Positions 24,274 through 32,834 of a DNA stretch of 64,000 nt are shown here, in pieces (the stretch's first letter is position 1; the number at the start of each line of letters is the position of its first letter). A program made the position numbers and the translations under genes. The notes beneath the pieces were generated by a model. That model was not told the DNA's origin. It did not search any database and saw nothing but the letters and a program-made list of their open reading frames with translations. Location: NCBI RefSeq assembly GCF_003957745.1, contig NZ_CP020373.1, positions 3,457,501 through 3,521,500 on the forward strand, written 5' to 3'. Source of the DNA: Shewanella khirikhana. Lineage in GTDB: Bacteria; Pseudomonadota; Gammaproteobacteria; Enterobacterales; Shewanellaceae.

Positions 24274-26499
24274 TCAGATATTACTGCCATCGAGCAGCGC
24301 CAGCGCTTCTTTCACCGGCAATGGGCGGTAGAAGAAAAAGCCCTGCACGTAATCCACCTGCATCGACTTCAGCAATGCCAACTGGGCTTCTGTTTCAACC
24401 CCTTCAATAATCAGCTGTTTATTAAGGTCGCGCCCTATACGCAATATACCCTGTAACACGGCAATGGCCTCGTCGCTGTCGGTGAGGTGGGAGATAAAAG
24501 CCCGGTCGATTTTAATTACCTGAATAGGCAACCGCAGCAGATAGCCAAGGGATGAGAAGCCGGCGCCAAAGTCATCCAGACAAATCACAAAGCCGCTTTC
24601 ATGCAGTCGATGCAGCTCGCCAATGGCGCGATCTGAATGCACCAGCGCATTTTCGGTGACCTCCAGCTCCACCCGATTGAAGGCCACACCTGCTTTGATA
24701 AATTCTGCTTTGAGATCATCAACAAAGGTTTCGTGGTGCAGCGAGTTGGCCGAAATATTGATGGAAATCGGCACCCTCAGCTCGGGATGCTCATTGATAA
24801 GTTCACAGGCGGCGCGGGCGACATAGAGGTCGACCATGTAGTAAAGCCCGGATTTATCCACTGCGGGAATGAAGGCCCCGGGGGGGATGTTGCCTTTTTC
24901 AGGGTGCTGCCAGCGGATAAGCGCCTCATAGCCCATCACATTGCCATGGTTAATATCCACCTTGGGCTGCAACACCAGATACAGCTCGCGATTATCCAGC
25001 GCTATACGCAGGTCGCTGAGCACAGTCATGCTGTCGCGGGACGCCTGCTCATAACGTTTATCAAAGGTTTCGCCCGAGCCACGCCTGTGCTCTTTGGCGA
25101 CCTTGAGCGCCGACTCGGCATGGCGCAGCATCCGCTCTATATCTATGTCGTCACCCTGCTCCAGCACTGAGCTGCCCACGGTCAGCCCCAGCCGAATCGA
25201 TTGTTCGTCTATCATCAGCGGTTTGGCGCAGCGCACCGCCAGCTCGTGGGCGGTCAGTCGCCCTTCGGGCAGCAGCACCGCAAACACGTCGGCATGCAGG
25301 CGCGCTATCATGGCGCGGTTGGCAAATTCCTTACGCAGCACCCGCGCCATTTTACCGAGAATGTTATTGCCGAACTCATAGCCCAGCGACTCGATAATCT
25401 GATGAAAATAATCAATATCCAGCATATAGAGGCTGGCGGCTCCGCGGCTGCCTCGCTTAAGGAACCCGGCGCCATATTCCACCATGCCTGCGCGGTTGTA
25501 GAGGCCGGTGAGTTCATCAAAAAATGCCGCTTTATTGAGGTGGGAGAAAAACTTGGCGTTCTCCAGCCCCAGCGCCACATTGAGGCAAAATACCTGCAGC
25601 AGCTCCTGATCCACCTGGGTCAGCCCACTGGCATTTTCGGCCACTATCACCCCCTGCCAGCCAGATGGAGTCGACAGATACAGGCAGCTGCAACTGGGTA
25701 AAAAGACGTGCTGATTGGCGCTTAGAGTCCGCTGTACCAGTTGACGCTGTTCCAGCTCAGGGTCGAGCTCATCCAGGCTCTTGCCGTAAAAATCACGGAA
25801 CTTGTCGCTGGCGGCCACCACCAAAAACTCCTGATTGCCCGACTCAATGGAAAAGGGGCCATTCAGCGGCCGCTGGGACACACAAAACAGGCTGTCGGCC
25901 TTGATATTGAACAGAGCATCGATTTGGTCCAGCACACCACTGGCAAATTCATGAATAGAGCGCTCCTGAAACAAATTGGCGGCAGCGTTAATGACCGATC
26001 TGAGTCCCTGACGGCTGCGCTCCAACGCATCCATCTGCCTGAAACAGCGCAGGCCAGTGGCCACCACGGTAAACAGCTTATTGCGGGTCAGCTCGCTCTT
26101 GGTTTTGTAGGAGTTGATTTCGTATTTGAGGATGACTTCCTCTTCGGGGGTGTAACCGGGCTGACCGGTTCTGAGCACGATTTGCAGCAAATGATTGCCA
26201 AGCTCATTGCGGATGCGGTCCACCAGCATGAGTCCGGCTTCGTCGGTTTCCATCACCACATCCAGCAGCACCAGCGCCATCTCGGGATGGTTCTTAACCA
26301 AATCAAAGCCTTCTTTGGCACTGAAGGCGGAGACAAACTCAAGCGGCCGGCCAAAAATCCGCACATGCTTCAGCGCCAGACGGGTCACATCATGGATGGC
26401 GGGCTCATCATCAATGATGCCGATAATCCAGGCAGGCTGGGGCGCCACTGCCGGTACTGTCTGTTCATCGCGCTTGCGATTGGCAAATAGCTTACCCAA
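24274..26499 (-). CDS. REC-DUF3369-GGDEF(degenerate)-EAL response regulator, probable c-di-GMP phosphodiesterase
   Basis: A 741-residue cytoplasmic protein. Residues about 25-140 are a receiver domain (IIDDEPAIHDVT, phospho-acceptor in VLLDVVME). A DUF3369 sensory domain follows to about 320 (FQERSIHEFASGVLDQIDAL). In the GGDEF domain the active-site loop reads RLHADVFAVLLP, so synthesis of c-di-GMP is not expected. The EAL domain looks complete: YEALIRWQHPEKG, LEVTENALV, CLDDFGAGFSSLGYL, KIDRAF, IEGVETEAQ. Hydrolysis of c-di-GMP under phosphorelay control is thus the likely activity. The start is TTG 26499 with GGGAGA upstream. No partner kinase is adjacent. Confidence 0.87.
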   Translation of the reverse strand: MGKLFANRKRDEQTVPAVAPQPAWIIGIIDDEPAIHDVTRLALKHVRIFGRPLEFVSAFSAKEGFDLVKNHPEMALVLLDVVMETDEAGLMLVDRIRNELGNHLLQIVLRTGQPGYTPEEEVILKYEINSYKTKSELTRNKLFTVVATGLRCFRQMDALERSRQGLRSVINAAANLFQERSIHEFASGVLDQIDALFNIKADSLFCVSQRPLNGPFSIESGNQEFLVVAASDKFRDFYGKSLDELDPELEQRQLVQRTLSANQHVFLPSCSCLYLSTPSGWQGVIVAENASGLTQVDQELLQVFCLNVALGLENAKFFSHLNKAAFFDELTGLYNRAGMVEYGAGFLKRGSRGAASLYMLDIDYFHQIIESLGYEFGNNILGKMARVLRKEFANRAMIARLHADVFAVLLPEGRLTAHELAVRCAKPLMIDEQSIRLGLTVGSSVLEQGDDIDIERMLRHAESALKVAKEHRRGSGETFDKRYEQASRDSMTVLSDLRIALDNRELYLVLQPKVDINHGNVMGYEALIRWQHPEKGNIPPGAFIPAVDKSGLYYMVDLYVARAACELINEHPELRVPISINISANSLHHETFVDDLKAEFIKAGVAFNRVELEVTENALVHSDRAIGELHRLHESGFVICLDDFGAGFSSLGYLLRLPIQVIKIDRAFISHLTDSDEAIAVLQGILRIGRDLNKQLIIEGVETEAQLALLKSMQVDYVQGFFFYRPLPVKEALALLDGSNI

Positions 26500-26599
26500 G
26501 GTGAGTCTCCCGGGATAAAGGCAATCTGAATGGCGCTGTCATGCAAGCTCCTGTATTGAGGGCATGCATCAAGTGTAGCAGCAATATAACAAGGTAAAG

Positions 26600-26622
26600 T
26601 GGCACCCCAAGGGAAGGTGCCA
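26600..26622 (-). terminator. Stem-loop downstream of arsJ
   Basis: A seven-bp stem TGGCACC/GGTGCCA with nine-base loop, 20-40 bases after the arsJ stop. The T tract is weak, so termination here is only probable. Confidence 0.4.
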
Positions 26623-26640
26623 ATTTCATCCGGCTGAGAC

Positions 26641-27846
26641 TTATTTCTGCCTTGGTAACCCAAGACTGATGATGGCGGTCAGCAGCAACATGGCGGCGCT
26701 GACCCACAAACAGGCAGCCAGTCCCCAACTTTGGAACAGGGCACCAGAGAGCAGGGTGCCAAACAGCCGGCCAGCGGCATTGGCCATATAGTAGAAGCCC
26801 ACATCCAGTGACACCCCATCCTCATCGGCGTAATGCACTATCAAAAAGCTGTGCAGCGATGAGTTAACGGCAAACAGAGCGCCAAACAACAGCAGCCCGG
26901 CCAGGAGCCAGTAGAGCCCCCAATCCAGCCCCAAAGCGATAATGGCCGGAGTAAACATCAGCAGGCTAACCCAAAGCACGGCCTCAAAACCGCCCGGCGT
27001 CCGCCCGGCCCTGCGGGTAATGAGTGGCGCCGAGGTTTGCACCAAGCCATAACCAATAATCCAGGCCGCGAGGAAACTGCCCACCTGCCAGTGGTCCCAG
27101 CCAAACTGCACCGCCAGATACACAGGCAAGGCCACCACAAACCACACATCCCGCGCGGCAAACAAAAACAGTCTCGCAGCAGACAAGATATTGATATTGC
27201 GGCTTTTAGAGAAAATATCTTTGAACTTGGGTTTGTTCTTGGCCTTGCCGAGTTCCCGTTTGAGCCCTGCAAGACTATCCAGCCAAATCAGTGCCAGCAG
27301 CATGAGCAAAATCGCCACCGCGCCCGCAAAGCCAAGCAGCGACAGGAGTGCGCCGCCCAAAAAGAAACCCACGCCCTTGAGGGCGTTTTTAGAACCTGTG
27401 AGCAGGGCGATATATTTAAACAGCTTTTCGTCCTGCCCCTCTTTGGGCACCAGAGTCTTGATGGCGCTTTTCGCACTCATCTTATTGAGATCTTTGGCAA
27501 TACCAGACAATGCCTGCGCCGCCATCACCCAGGGCACGGTAAGCCAGGCCGCCGGTGCCAGCAGCATACCCAGCGCCAGAATTTGCAGCCCCATCCCCAG
27601 ATTCATGGTGCGGTTAAGACCAATACGGGCACCTAGCCAACCGCCAACAAGATTGGTCACCACCCCAAAAAACTCGTAAAACAGGAACAACATGGCGATC
27701 GCCAGCGGCGCATAGCCAAGCTGATGGAAGTAGAGCACCACCAGCATCCGCAGCGCGCCATCGGTAAGGGTAAAAGCCCAGTAGTTGGCGGTCACCAACA
27801 GGTATTGGCGCTGCTCAGGCGTCAGCGTATTGCCCCTCGCAAACAT
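26641..27846 (-). CDS. arsJ: ArsJ organoarsenical efflux MFS transporter
   Basis: A 401-residue, 12-TM major facilitator. It is assigned as ArsJ by sequence character (YLLVTANYWAFTLTDGALRMLVVLYFH split over TM1-2, SGIAKDLNKMSAKSAIKTLV, LHSFLIVHYADEDGVS) and by its neighbour, a GAPDH whose stop lies five bases before its ATG, and ArsR. In the known pathway GAPDH forms 1-arseno-3-phosphoglycerate from arsenate and ArsJ exports it. No arsC or arsB is close by. Third gene of the arsR-gapdh-arsJ operon. Confidence 0.9.
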   Translation of the reverse strand: MFARGNTLTPEQRQYLLVTANYWAFTLTDGALRMLVVLYFHQLGYAPLAIAMLFLFYEFFGVVTNLVGGWLGARIGLNRTMNLGMGLQILALGMLLAPAAWLTVPWVMAAQALSGIAKDLNKMSAKSAIKTLVPKEGQDEKLFKYIALLTGSKNALKGVGFFLGGALLSLLGFAGAVAILLMLLALIWLDSLAGLKRELGKAKNKPKFKDIFSKSRNINILSAARLFLFAARDVWFVVALPVYLAVQFGWDHWQVGSFLAAWIIGYGLVQTSAPLITRRAGRTPGGFEAVLWVSLLMFTPAIIALGLDWGLYWLLAGLLLFGALFAVNSSLHSFLIVHYADEDGVSLDVGFYYMANAAGRLFGTLLSGALFQSWGLAACLWVSAAMLLLTAIISLGLPRQK

Positions 27847-27851
27847 TAGAT

Positions 27852-28865
27852 TTACGCCTTATCCATCCGGCCAACCATCAGCGCCAGTTCGGCCACCCGG
27901 TTGGCATAGCCCCATTCGTTGTCGTACCAGCAGTAAAGCTTCACCTGGGTGCCGTTGACCACCATGGTCGACAGGGCATCCACCACACTGGAGCGCGGGT
28001 CGGTGCGATAATCAATCGACACCAGCGGCCGCTCTTCAAAGCCAAGAATGCCCTTAAGCTCGCCGTCGGCGGCAGCTTTCAGCAAGGCATTCACCTCAAC
28101 CTCGGTGGTGGGGCGCTCTACTTCGAATACACAGTCGGTAAGCGAGGCATTGGCCAGCGGCACCCGTACCGCATGGCCGTTGAGACGACCTTTCAGCTCA
28201 GGGAAAATATGAGTGATGGCGGTGGCACTGCCTGTGGTGGTGGGAATAAGGCTCATGCCGCAGGCGCGGGCACGGCGCAAATCCTTGTGGGGCGCATCCA
28301 GAATTGTCTGGGTGTTGGTGATATCGTGGATGGTGGTCATGGAGCCGTGTTTGATGCCAAGGCTTTCGTGGATCACCTTGACCACAGGCGCCAGACAGTT
28401 GGTGGTGCAGGAGGCGGCCGTCACAATCGGATGCTCATCGGGGCGATAAAGTTGATGGTTTATGCCCATCACCACGTTAAGGATGCCCTCTTCTTTTACC
28501 GGCGCTGTTACCACTACACGCTTCACGCCCTGGGCAAGATACGCCTCCAGCACCGCCTTGGTTTTCATCTTGCCGGACGCTTCAATCACCAGATCGCAGC
28601 CGGACCAGTCGGTCTCATCGATACCCTTATTCATGCTGGTAGAGATGCGAGCGTCACCAATCAGGATATTGCAGCCATCGCTGGCAACCGGATGCGCCCA
28701 GCGGCCGTGCACTGAGTCGAACTCGAGCAGGTGCGCCAGCGCCGTGGCATCCCCCGCCGGGTCGTTGATATGCACAAACTCAATATCGTCATTGCCCCAG
28801 GCTGCGCGCAGTGTCAGTCTGCCCATGCGGCCAAAGCCGTTGATACCAACCTTAATCTTGCCCAT
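27852..28865 (-). CDS. ArsJ-associated glyceraldehyde-3-phosphate dehydrogenase
   Basis: A 337-residue GAPDH. KVGINGFGRMGRLTLRAA forms the NAD-binding start, TAASCTTNCLAPVVK carries the catalytic Cys, and YDNEWGYANRVAEL is the conserved C-terminal signature. It sits between arsR and arsJ, not in a glycolytic context, so it is predicted to use arsenate in place of phosphate to make 1-arseno-3-phosphoglycerate for export. GAGAGG precedes ATG 28865. Two hairpins separate it from arsR. A housekeeping GAPDH role is possible but less likely. Confidence 0.9.
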   Translation of the reverse strand: MGKIKVGINGFGRMGRLTLRAAWGNDDIEFVHINDPAGDATALAHLLEFDSVHGRWAHPVASDGCNILIGDARISTSMNKGIDETDWSGCDLVIEASGKMKTKAVLEAYLAQGVKRVVVTAPVKEEGILNVVMGINHQLYRPDEHPIVTAASCTTNCLAPVVKVIHESLGIKHGSMTTIHDITNTQTILDAPHKDLRRARACGMSLIPTTTGSATAITHIFPELKGRLNGHAVRVPLANASLTDCVFEVERPTTEVEVNALLKAAADGELKGILGFEERPLVSIDYRTDPRSSVVDALSTMVVNGTQVKLYCWYDNEWGYANRVAELALMVGRMDKA

Positions 28866-28879
28866 CTTGTCCTCTCAAG

Positions 28880-28921
28880 CCTGCCTTGGCAGGTCCATTC
28901 TTGTGCCTGTCATCACAGGCA
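28880..28921 (-). other. Two small hairpins between arsR and the GAPDH gene
   Basis: CCTGCC-TT-GGCAGG (28880-28893) and TGCCTGT-CATC-ACAGGCA (28904-28921) lie in the 57-bp gap. They could slow transcription or mark an mRNA processing point that sets the ratio of regulator to enzyme. There are no T tracts. Confidence 0.4.
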
Positions 28922-28922
28922 A

Positions 28923-29258
28923 TCAGCAGCAGCGCCCCGGGCGACAGCCCATGGCAGATAATCGTTGTTTCTCTTCATGCAGCCAGTCCGGGCCCTTATC
29001 GGCAAGGTATGCAAGCTGGCCTGCACACCAGTCGGGCAGCGTTTCTGCCTGACGGTAATAGACCCACTGGCCCTGACGTCTGTCCTGCAGCAGGCCTGCG
29101 TCTTTCAGTAGCCGCAGATGGCGGGAGATTTTGGGCTGACTCAGCCCCAGCGCCTCGGTCAGCTCACACACGCACAGCTCAGTTTCACCCACAATCAGCA
29201 TCAATATTCTCAGCCTGGTGTCATCGGCCAGCGCCTTGAAGAAGCTCACTACGTCCAT
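28923..29258 (-). CDS. arsR: ArsR-family As(III)-responsive repressor
   Basis: A 111-residue winged-helix repressor. FFKALADDTRLRILMLI and LSQPKISRHLRLLKDAGLL are the typical helices. The metal motif ELCVCELTEAL carries the Cys-x-Cys pair of E. coli-type ArsR; the third Cys of that site is Thr here, and further Cys occur at the C-terminus (GCRPGRCC). ATG 29258 is chosen; an upstream in-frame start at 29417 would run through the AT-rich operator region and lacks family similarity. It probably represses its own operon until As(III) binds. Confidence 0.9.
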   Translation of the reverse strand: MDVVSFFKALADDTRLRILMLIVGETELCVCELTEALGLSQPKISRHLRLLKDAGLLQDRRQGQWVYYRQAETLPDWCAGQLAYLADKGPDWLHEEKQRLSAMGCRPGRCC

Positions 29259-29276
29259 TGCGGTATCCCACTTTTT

Positions 29277-29315
29277 ATATATGAAAAAAAGCATATACGA
29301 AAAAACATATATATC
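29277..29315 (-). promoter_or_regulatory. AT-rich arsR operator/promoter region
   Basis: ATATATG-N8-CATATAC inverted repeat (29277-29298) plus a further CATATATATC (29306-29315), just upstream of the arsR start. This strongly AT-rich island stands out from its GC-rich surroundings and is where ArsR would bind; the core promoter is likely inside it. Confidence 0.6.
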
Positions 29316-29539
29316 AAGTTCGGCTGCTGCCTTCGCAGTATCCAAGCGGCGGCTTTCAGGGTAAAATGGCGCCACTTTTTTCGGGCCGCCCAAAGCAGGT
29401 TGGCCGGGATAGTCCAAAGCCAGTTGCTCGTTGCGTCAGAACGCCTCGATGAACGTGAAAAAACCAAGTCGGACACGACCGCGCTTTTCTCACCCGCCTG
29501 CTGTGCTAAGTCTAACTATCCCATTGAAATAAATTAAAA

Positions 29540-29553
29540 AGTGCCTGAGCACT
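29540..29553. other. Hairpin in the purC leader
   Basis: AGTGC-CTGA-GCACT, a five-bp stem, lies about 50 bases before the purC start. On the minus strand a T5 run follows it, so it may stop transcription coming from the purC side towards arsR. No PurR box was seen in the spacer 29259-29601. Confidence 0.35.
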
Positions 29554-29601
29554 CAAAACATCTTAACCCTACACACTACGAAGCTTTGAGGAATACTCGT
29601 C

Positions 29602-30705
29602 ATGAGTCTTGCTGATTCCGTACTTGCCGTGAACAACGACTTGCCTATCCGTACCGACAAACCCGTGCACAGCGGCAAGGTACGCAGCGTTTACTGGCTG
29701 ACCGAGGCCGACAGCGCCCGCCTTATCCGCGAACGCGGCTACGATGTCCCTGCCGACACCCCGCTGGCCATCATGGTGATCTCTGACCGTATCTCCGCCT
29801 TCGATTGCATCTTCCACGGCGAAGGCGATCTGCGTGGTATTCCCGGCAAGGGCGCCGCCCTCAATGCCATTTCCAACCACTGGTTTGGTCTGTTCAAAGA
29901 AAACGGCCTGGCCGACAGCCATATTCTGGATATTCCGCATCCATTTGTGTGGATTGTGCAAAAAGCCCGCCCCATCAAGGTCGAAGCCATCATTCGCCAG
30001 TACATCACCGGCTCCATGTGGCGCGCCTACCAAAAGGGTGAGCGGGTATTCTGCGGTATCACACTGCCGGAAGGTCTGCAGAAAGATCAAAAACTGCCTG
30101 AGCTGCTGATCACCCCGTCCACAAAGGGCATTCTGACCGGTATCCCCGGCGTGCCAGAGCAGGATGATGTGAACATCAGCCGCGCCGATATCGAAGCCAA
30201 TTTCGAAGCCTTTGGCTTTGAAAAGAAAGAGGATATCGACCTCTATGAAAAGCTGCTCAAAGAAGGCTTTGGGGTGATTTCCGAAGCTCTGGCGAAGCTG
30301 GATCAGGTGTTCGTGGATACCAAGTTTGAATTTGGTTACGTTACCGACAGCAAAGGTAAATCCAAACTGATTTACATGGACGAAGTGGGCACCCCGGATT
30401 CCTCCCGTATTTGGGACGGCGCCGCCTACCGCGACGGCAAGATTGTGGAAAACTCCAAAGAAGGTTTCCGTCAGTTTCTGCTGAATCACTTCCCTGACCC
30501 GGACATCCTGCTCAACAAAGACCGGATGCCTGAGCGTGAAGCCCTGGCCCGCGACAACGCCCTGCCGCTGGACGCCATGATGAACGTTTCGCGCACCTAC
30601 ACCGGCATCGCCGAGAAGGTGACAGGCCGTAAGATTGAACTGTCCGATAACCCGAAGGTAGAAATCATCGCCATCCTCAAAGAGCAATACGCTCTGGTGG
30701 ACTGA
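29602..30705 (+). CDS. purC: Phosphoribosylaminoimidazole-succinocarboxamide synthase (SAICAR synthetase)
   Basis: A 367-residue enzyme of purine synthesis that joins CAIR and aspartate using ATP. Seen: HSGKVRSVY near the start (nucleotide-binding region), ISDRISAFDC, VEAIIRQYITGSMW, KFEFGYV and MDEVGTPDSSRIW. This is the long PurC form (about 367 residues) rather than the 237-residue E. coli form. GAGGA precedes ATG 29602. It is a single gene ended by a strong terminator. Confidence 0.93.
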   Translation: MSLADSVLAVNNDLPIRTDKPVHSGKVRSVYWLTEADSARLIRERGYDVPADTPLAIMVISDRISAFDCIFHGEGDLRGIPGKGAALNAISNHWFGLFKENGLADSHILDIPHPFVWIVQKARPIKVEAIIRQYITGSMWRAYQKGERVFCGITLPEGLQKDQKLPELLITPSTKGILTGIPGVPEQDDVNISRADIEANFEAFGFEKKEDIDLYEKLLKEGFGVISEALAKLDQVFVDTKFEFGYVTDSKGKSKLIYMDEVGTPDSSRIWDGAAYRDGKIVENSKEGFRQFLLNHFPDPDILLNKDRMPEREALARDNALPLDAMMNVSRTYTGIAEKVTGRKIELSDNPKVEIIAILKEQYALVD

Positions 30706-30748
30706 TAGCTGGCAAACAGCGCCTCGGCGCACTCAGCCCGCTGCAAAC

Positions 30749-30776
30749 AAAAACCCCGGCCCAAACCGGGGTTTTT
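30749..30776. terminator. Bidirectional terminator
   Basis: AAAAACCCCGG-CCCAAA-CCGGGGTTTTT between convergent purC and the HxlR-type regulator. Confidence 0.9.
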
Positions 30777-30868
30777 ATTTACTGTTGCGGCAGAGCTAAA
30801 CGCCACCACGCACTTATCCGCCAGTCTTTGCCGTTAGTACCGCTAGTCTTTTGCGTTAGTCCTTTGTG

Positions 30869-31207
30869 TTAGCGGCTTTGCTGCGTAATTTGCGCGGCCC
30901 ACTCTGCCGACCAGGCACGCAGCGGATCCAAGGTTGCCATCAGGCTGACACCAAGCTCGGTCAGCGCGTAACCTTCCACCGTTGTTTGCAGTAAACGGGC
31001 CTCGGTCAGCTGTTTAATCCGGCTATTGAGCACAGACGGCGACATTGCATCACAGCGCTCCTGCAGGGCACGAAAACTCAGCGGCCCGGCGCCCAACTCC
31101 CACAAAATCCGCATATTCCACTTACGACCCAACAGGTCAAACACCGCCATGATGGCGACACCGGACTGCGAGCCCCTGACGGGTTCAAATGGCAATGGGG
31201 TTTTCAT
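30869..31207 (-). CDS. HxlR-family transcriptional regulator
   Basis: A 112-residue winged-helix protein. FDLLGRKWNMRILWELGAGP and MSPSVLNSRIKQLTEARLL match the HxlR fold. It lacks the N-terminal Cys used by many redox-sensing HxlR members such as HypR or YodB, so another signal is likely. It is divergent from a YciI-like gene; the 90-bp spacer carries GTAGC/GCTAC repeats that are probably its operator. Confidence 0.87.
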   Translation of the reverse strand: MKTPLPFEPVRGSQSGVAIMAVFDLLGRKWNMRILWELGAGPLSFRALQERCDAMSPSVLNSRIKQLTEARLLQTTVEGYALTELGVSLMATLDPLRAWSAEWAAQITQQSR

Positions 31208-31228
31208 TTCTCTTGCGCTTCCAATTTA

Positions 31229-31261
31229 GTAGCAGTAGCATTTCGCTACGAATTACGTAGC
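31229..31261. promoter_or_regulatory. Operator-like GTAGC repeats between the HxlR and YciI genes
   Basis: GTAGC occurs at 31229, 31235 and 31257. GTAGC-ATTTC-GCTAC (31235-31249) is a perfect inverted repeat, followed by the palindrome TACGTA (31254-31259). This is probably the HxlR binding site controlling both divergent genes. Confidence 0.55.
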
Positions 31262-31297
31262 AATCTAGTACAGCCCTCAACAAAAAGCGAGAAGATC

Positions 31298-31591
31298 ATG
31301 TTTCTGATTGATATGCACTTTGCCGACAGCAGCAAGATAACCCCCGAACTCACCCAGGCCCACAGGGACTATCTGACCAAAGAGTATGAAAACGGCAAGC
31401 TGCTGTTTGGTGGCCGTAAAAATCCCCGCACGGGCGGCATTATTATCTCCCGCCATGACAGTGAGGCTGAGCTTAGAGCTGTGCTTGAGGCCGACCCCTT
31501 TATCCAAAGTGGCGCGGTCAGCTTCAGTCTCACCGAGTTTGTGCCCGTGATGGCCTCAGCGCAATATGCTCAGCTGCTGCCGCAAAGCTGA
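31298..31591 (+). CDS. YciI-like protein
   Basis: A 97-residue dimeric alpha/beta-barrel protein of the YciI family (FLIDMHFADSSKITPEL, LTKEYENGKLLFGGRKNPRTGG, VLEADPFIQSGAVSFSLTEF). Family members have a conserved His/Asp pair and are suspected small-molecule enzymes; functions are mostly unknown. Its divergent HxlR neighbour probably controls it. Confidence 0.85.
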   Translation: MFLIDMHFADSSKITPELTQAHRDYLTKEYENGKLLFGGRKNPRTGGIIISRHDSEAELRAVLEADPFIQSGAVSFSLTEFVPVMASAQYAQLLPQS

Positions 31592-31616
31592 GGGTTCAGT
31601 GGCTGCCAACCCAAAT

Positions 31617-31643
31617 AAAAAAGGCACCCCGGGGTGCCTTTTT
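31617..31643. terminator. Bidirectional terminator
   Basis: AAAAAAGGCACCCC directly followed by GGGGTGCCTTTTT, a near-perfect palindrome serving both the YciI gene and the convergent M43 protease gene. Confidence 0.9.
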
Positions 31644-31656
31644 CACACTGCATACA

Positions 31657-32568
31657 TCAGAGATTACGGTAGGTGAAGCTCAGCTCATCGGCACGGTTGG
31701 CCTGACCTTCCGAGAATTCATACATGCATGAATCGTCGGTGTAATCCATAAAGTTGGTGATGGGGTCCAGGCCGGGATAACGCTTGCCGGAGCAGGAGTC
31801 ACGGTTTACCGGGCAGCCATAGGCAGGGCTGCGCTCGGCCGGGGTGTCGGCCACGTAGTCACCATTACCGCTGCAACCACCCTGGAAGGTGTGGTACAGA
31901 CCCAGCCAGTGGCCCACTTCGTGGGTGCCGGTATCACCTTCGTTATAAGGTGCGGCGCTGCCGCCCGGCAGACTGGAGTAGAGCACCACCACGCCGTCAT
32001 TAACAGGATCAGACGCATAGCTGCTTGGGAAGGTTGCCCAGCCCAGCAGGCCACCGCCCATGTTGTTGGTGTAGAAGTTCAGATCGGCGGCATCGCCCTG
32101 ACGCAGCGCCGACTTCATGTCCTTCTCGGCAGTGGAACCATGGGTCGCGGTATACCAGTTGTTATTGGCGGTATAGTCGGTCGACACCAAACGGAAGGTG
32201 AAGGGCGTGCTGGCGTAGGCGTTGTTGAGCACGTTGATCTGGGCGTTGATTTCGCCCGTCGACAGATTGCCGTTGCCACTGCTGTCGGTAATAACGTGCA
32301 TATACACATCCACCACCACGCTGCCATTGGGTCGTGGCTGGTAGCTGGTGCCACCGCCGGGCTTGCCTTTGGCCATTCTCAGGGTTTGGAAATGCTTTTC
32401 ACGCAGCTCAGCTTCCTGAGCGGTTGGGTGCTTGGTGCCGCAGCGCAGGAAGGATGCGTTGCTGTTGGCATGTTCCAGCGCGTTGTCATTTTTGGCGCTG
32501 CCGGTCATGGAAACCGACGCCAGGCCGAGGGCCAGTACCAGGGTAGAGGTCTTTGCAATCAAGCTCAC
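31657..32568 (-). CDS. Secreted M43-family (pappalysin-like) zinc metalloprotease
   Basis: A 303-residue secreted metzincin. A signal peptide (LVLALGLASVSMTGSA) is followed by a propeptide-like part with one free Cys (FLRCGTKHP), which could act as a cysteine switch. The catalytic zinc motif is GTHEVGHWLGLYHTF (HExxHxxGxxH) and the Met-turn is NFMDYTDDSCM; several Cys pair around GGCSGNGD and YGCPVNRDSC. The start is GTG 32568 with AAGGAG six bases upstream. It is monocistronic. A role in degrading external protein is inferred from the family. Confidence 0.88.
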   Translation of the reverse strand: MSLIAKTSTLVLALGLASVSMTGSAKNDNALEHANSNASFLRCGTKHPTAQEAELREKHFQTLRMAKGKPGGGTSYQPRPNGSVVVDVYMHVITDSSGNGNLSTGEINAQINVLNNAYASTPFTFRLVSTDYTANNNWYTATHGSTAEKDMKSALRQGDAADLNFYTNNMGGGLLGWATFPSSYASDPVNDGVVVLYSSLPGGSAAPYNEGDTGTHEVGHWLGLYHTFQGGCSGNGDYVADTPAERSPAYGCPVNRDSCSGKRYPGLDPITNFMDYTDDSCMYEFSEGQANRADELSFTYRNL

Positions 32569-32834
32569 AATGGGCTCCTTGTCATTATATTGGTTTAATC
32601 AGTCCATGGTTAAACGGGCTAAATTGCCGCCCCTGCAACCATGGTGACGGAGACACCAAAATCGCAGCCGTTGTTGGCATAAGCTGCATGATGTAGAGCA
32701 TAAAGTAGCCAATTACACCTTGTTAATCAAATGTTATAGCCAAGTATTTTAGCTCTCGGCGTACCGAAGCCGTGCCAGTCGCCACGTGTAGGAAATGCCC
32801 TGTCTATACTCATCAAAGAATAGGGAGAAATCTT

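Noticed and set aside
29417..29601. PurR box before purC
   Set aside because: No match to the ACGCAAACGTTTGCGT-type palindrome in the leader.
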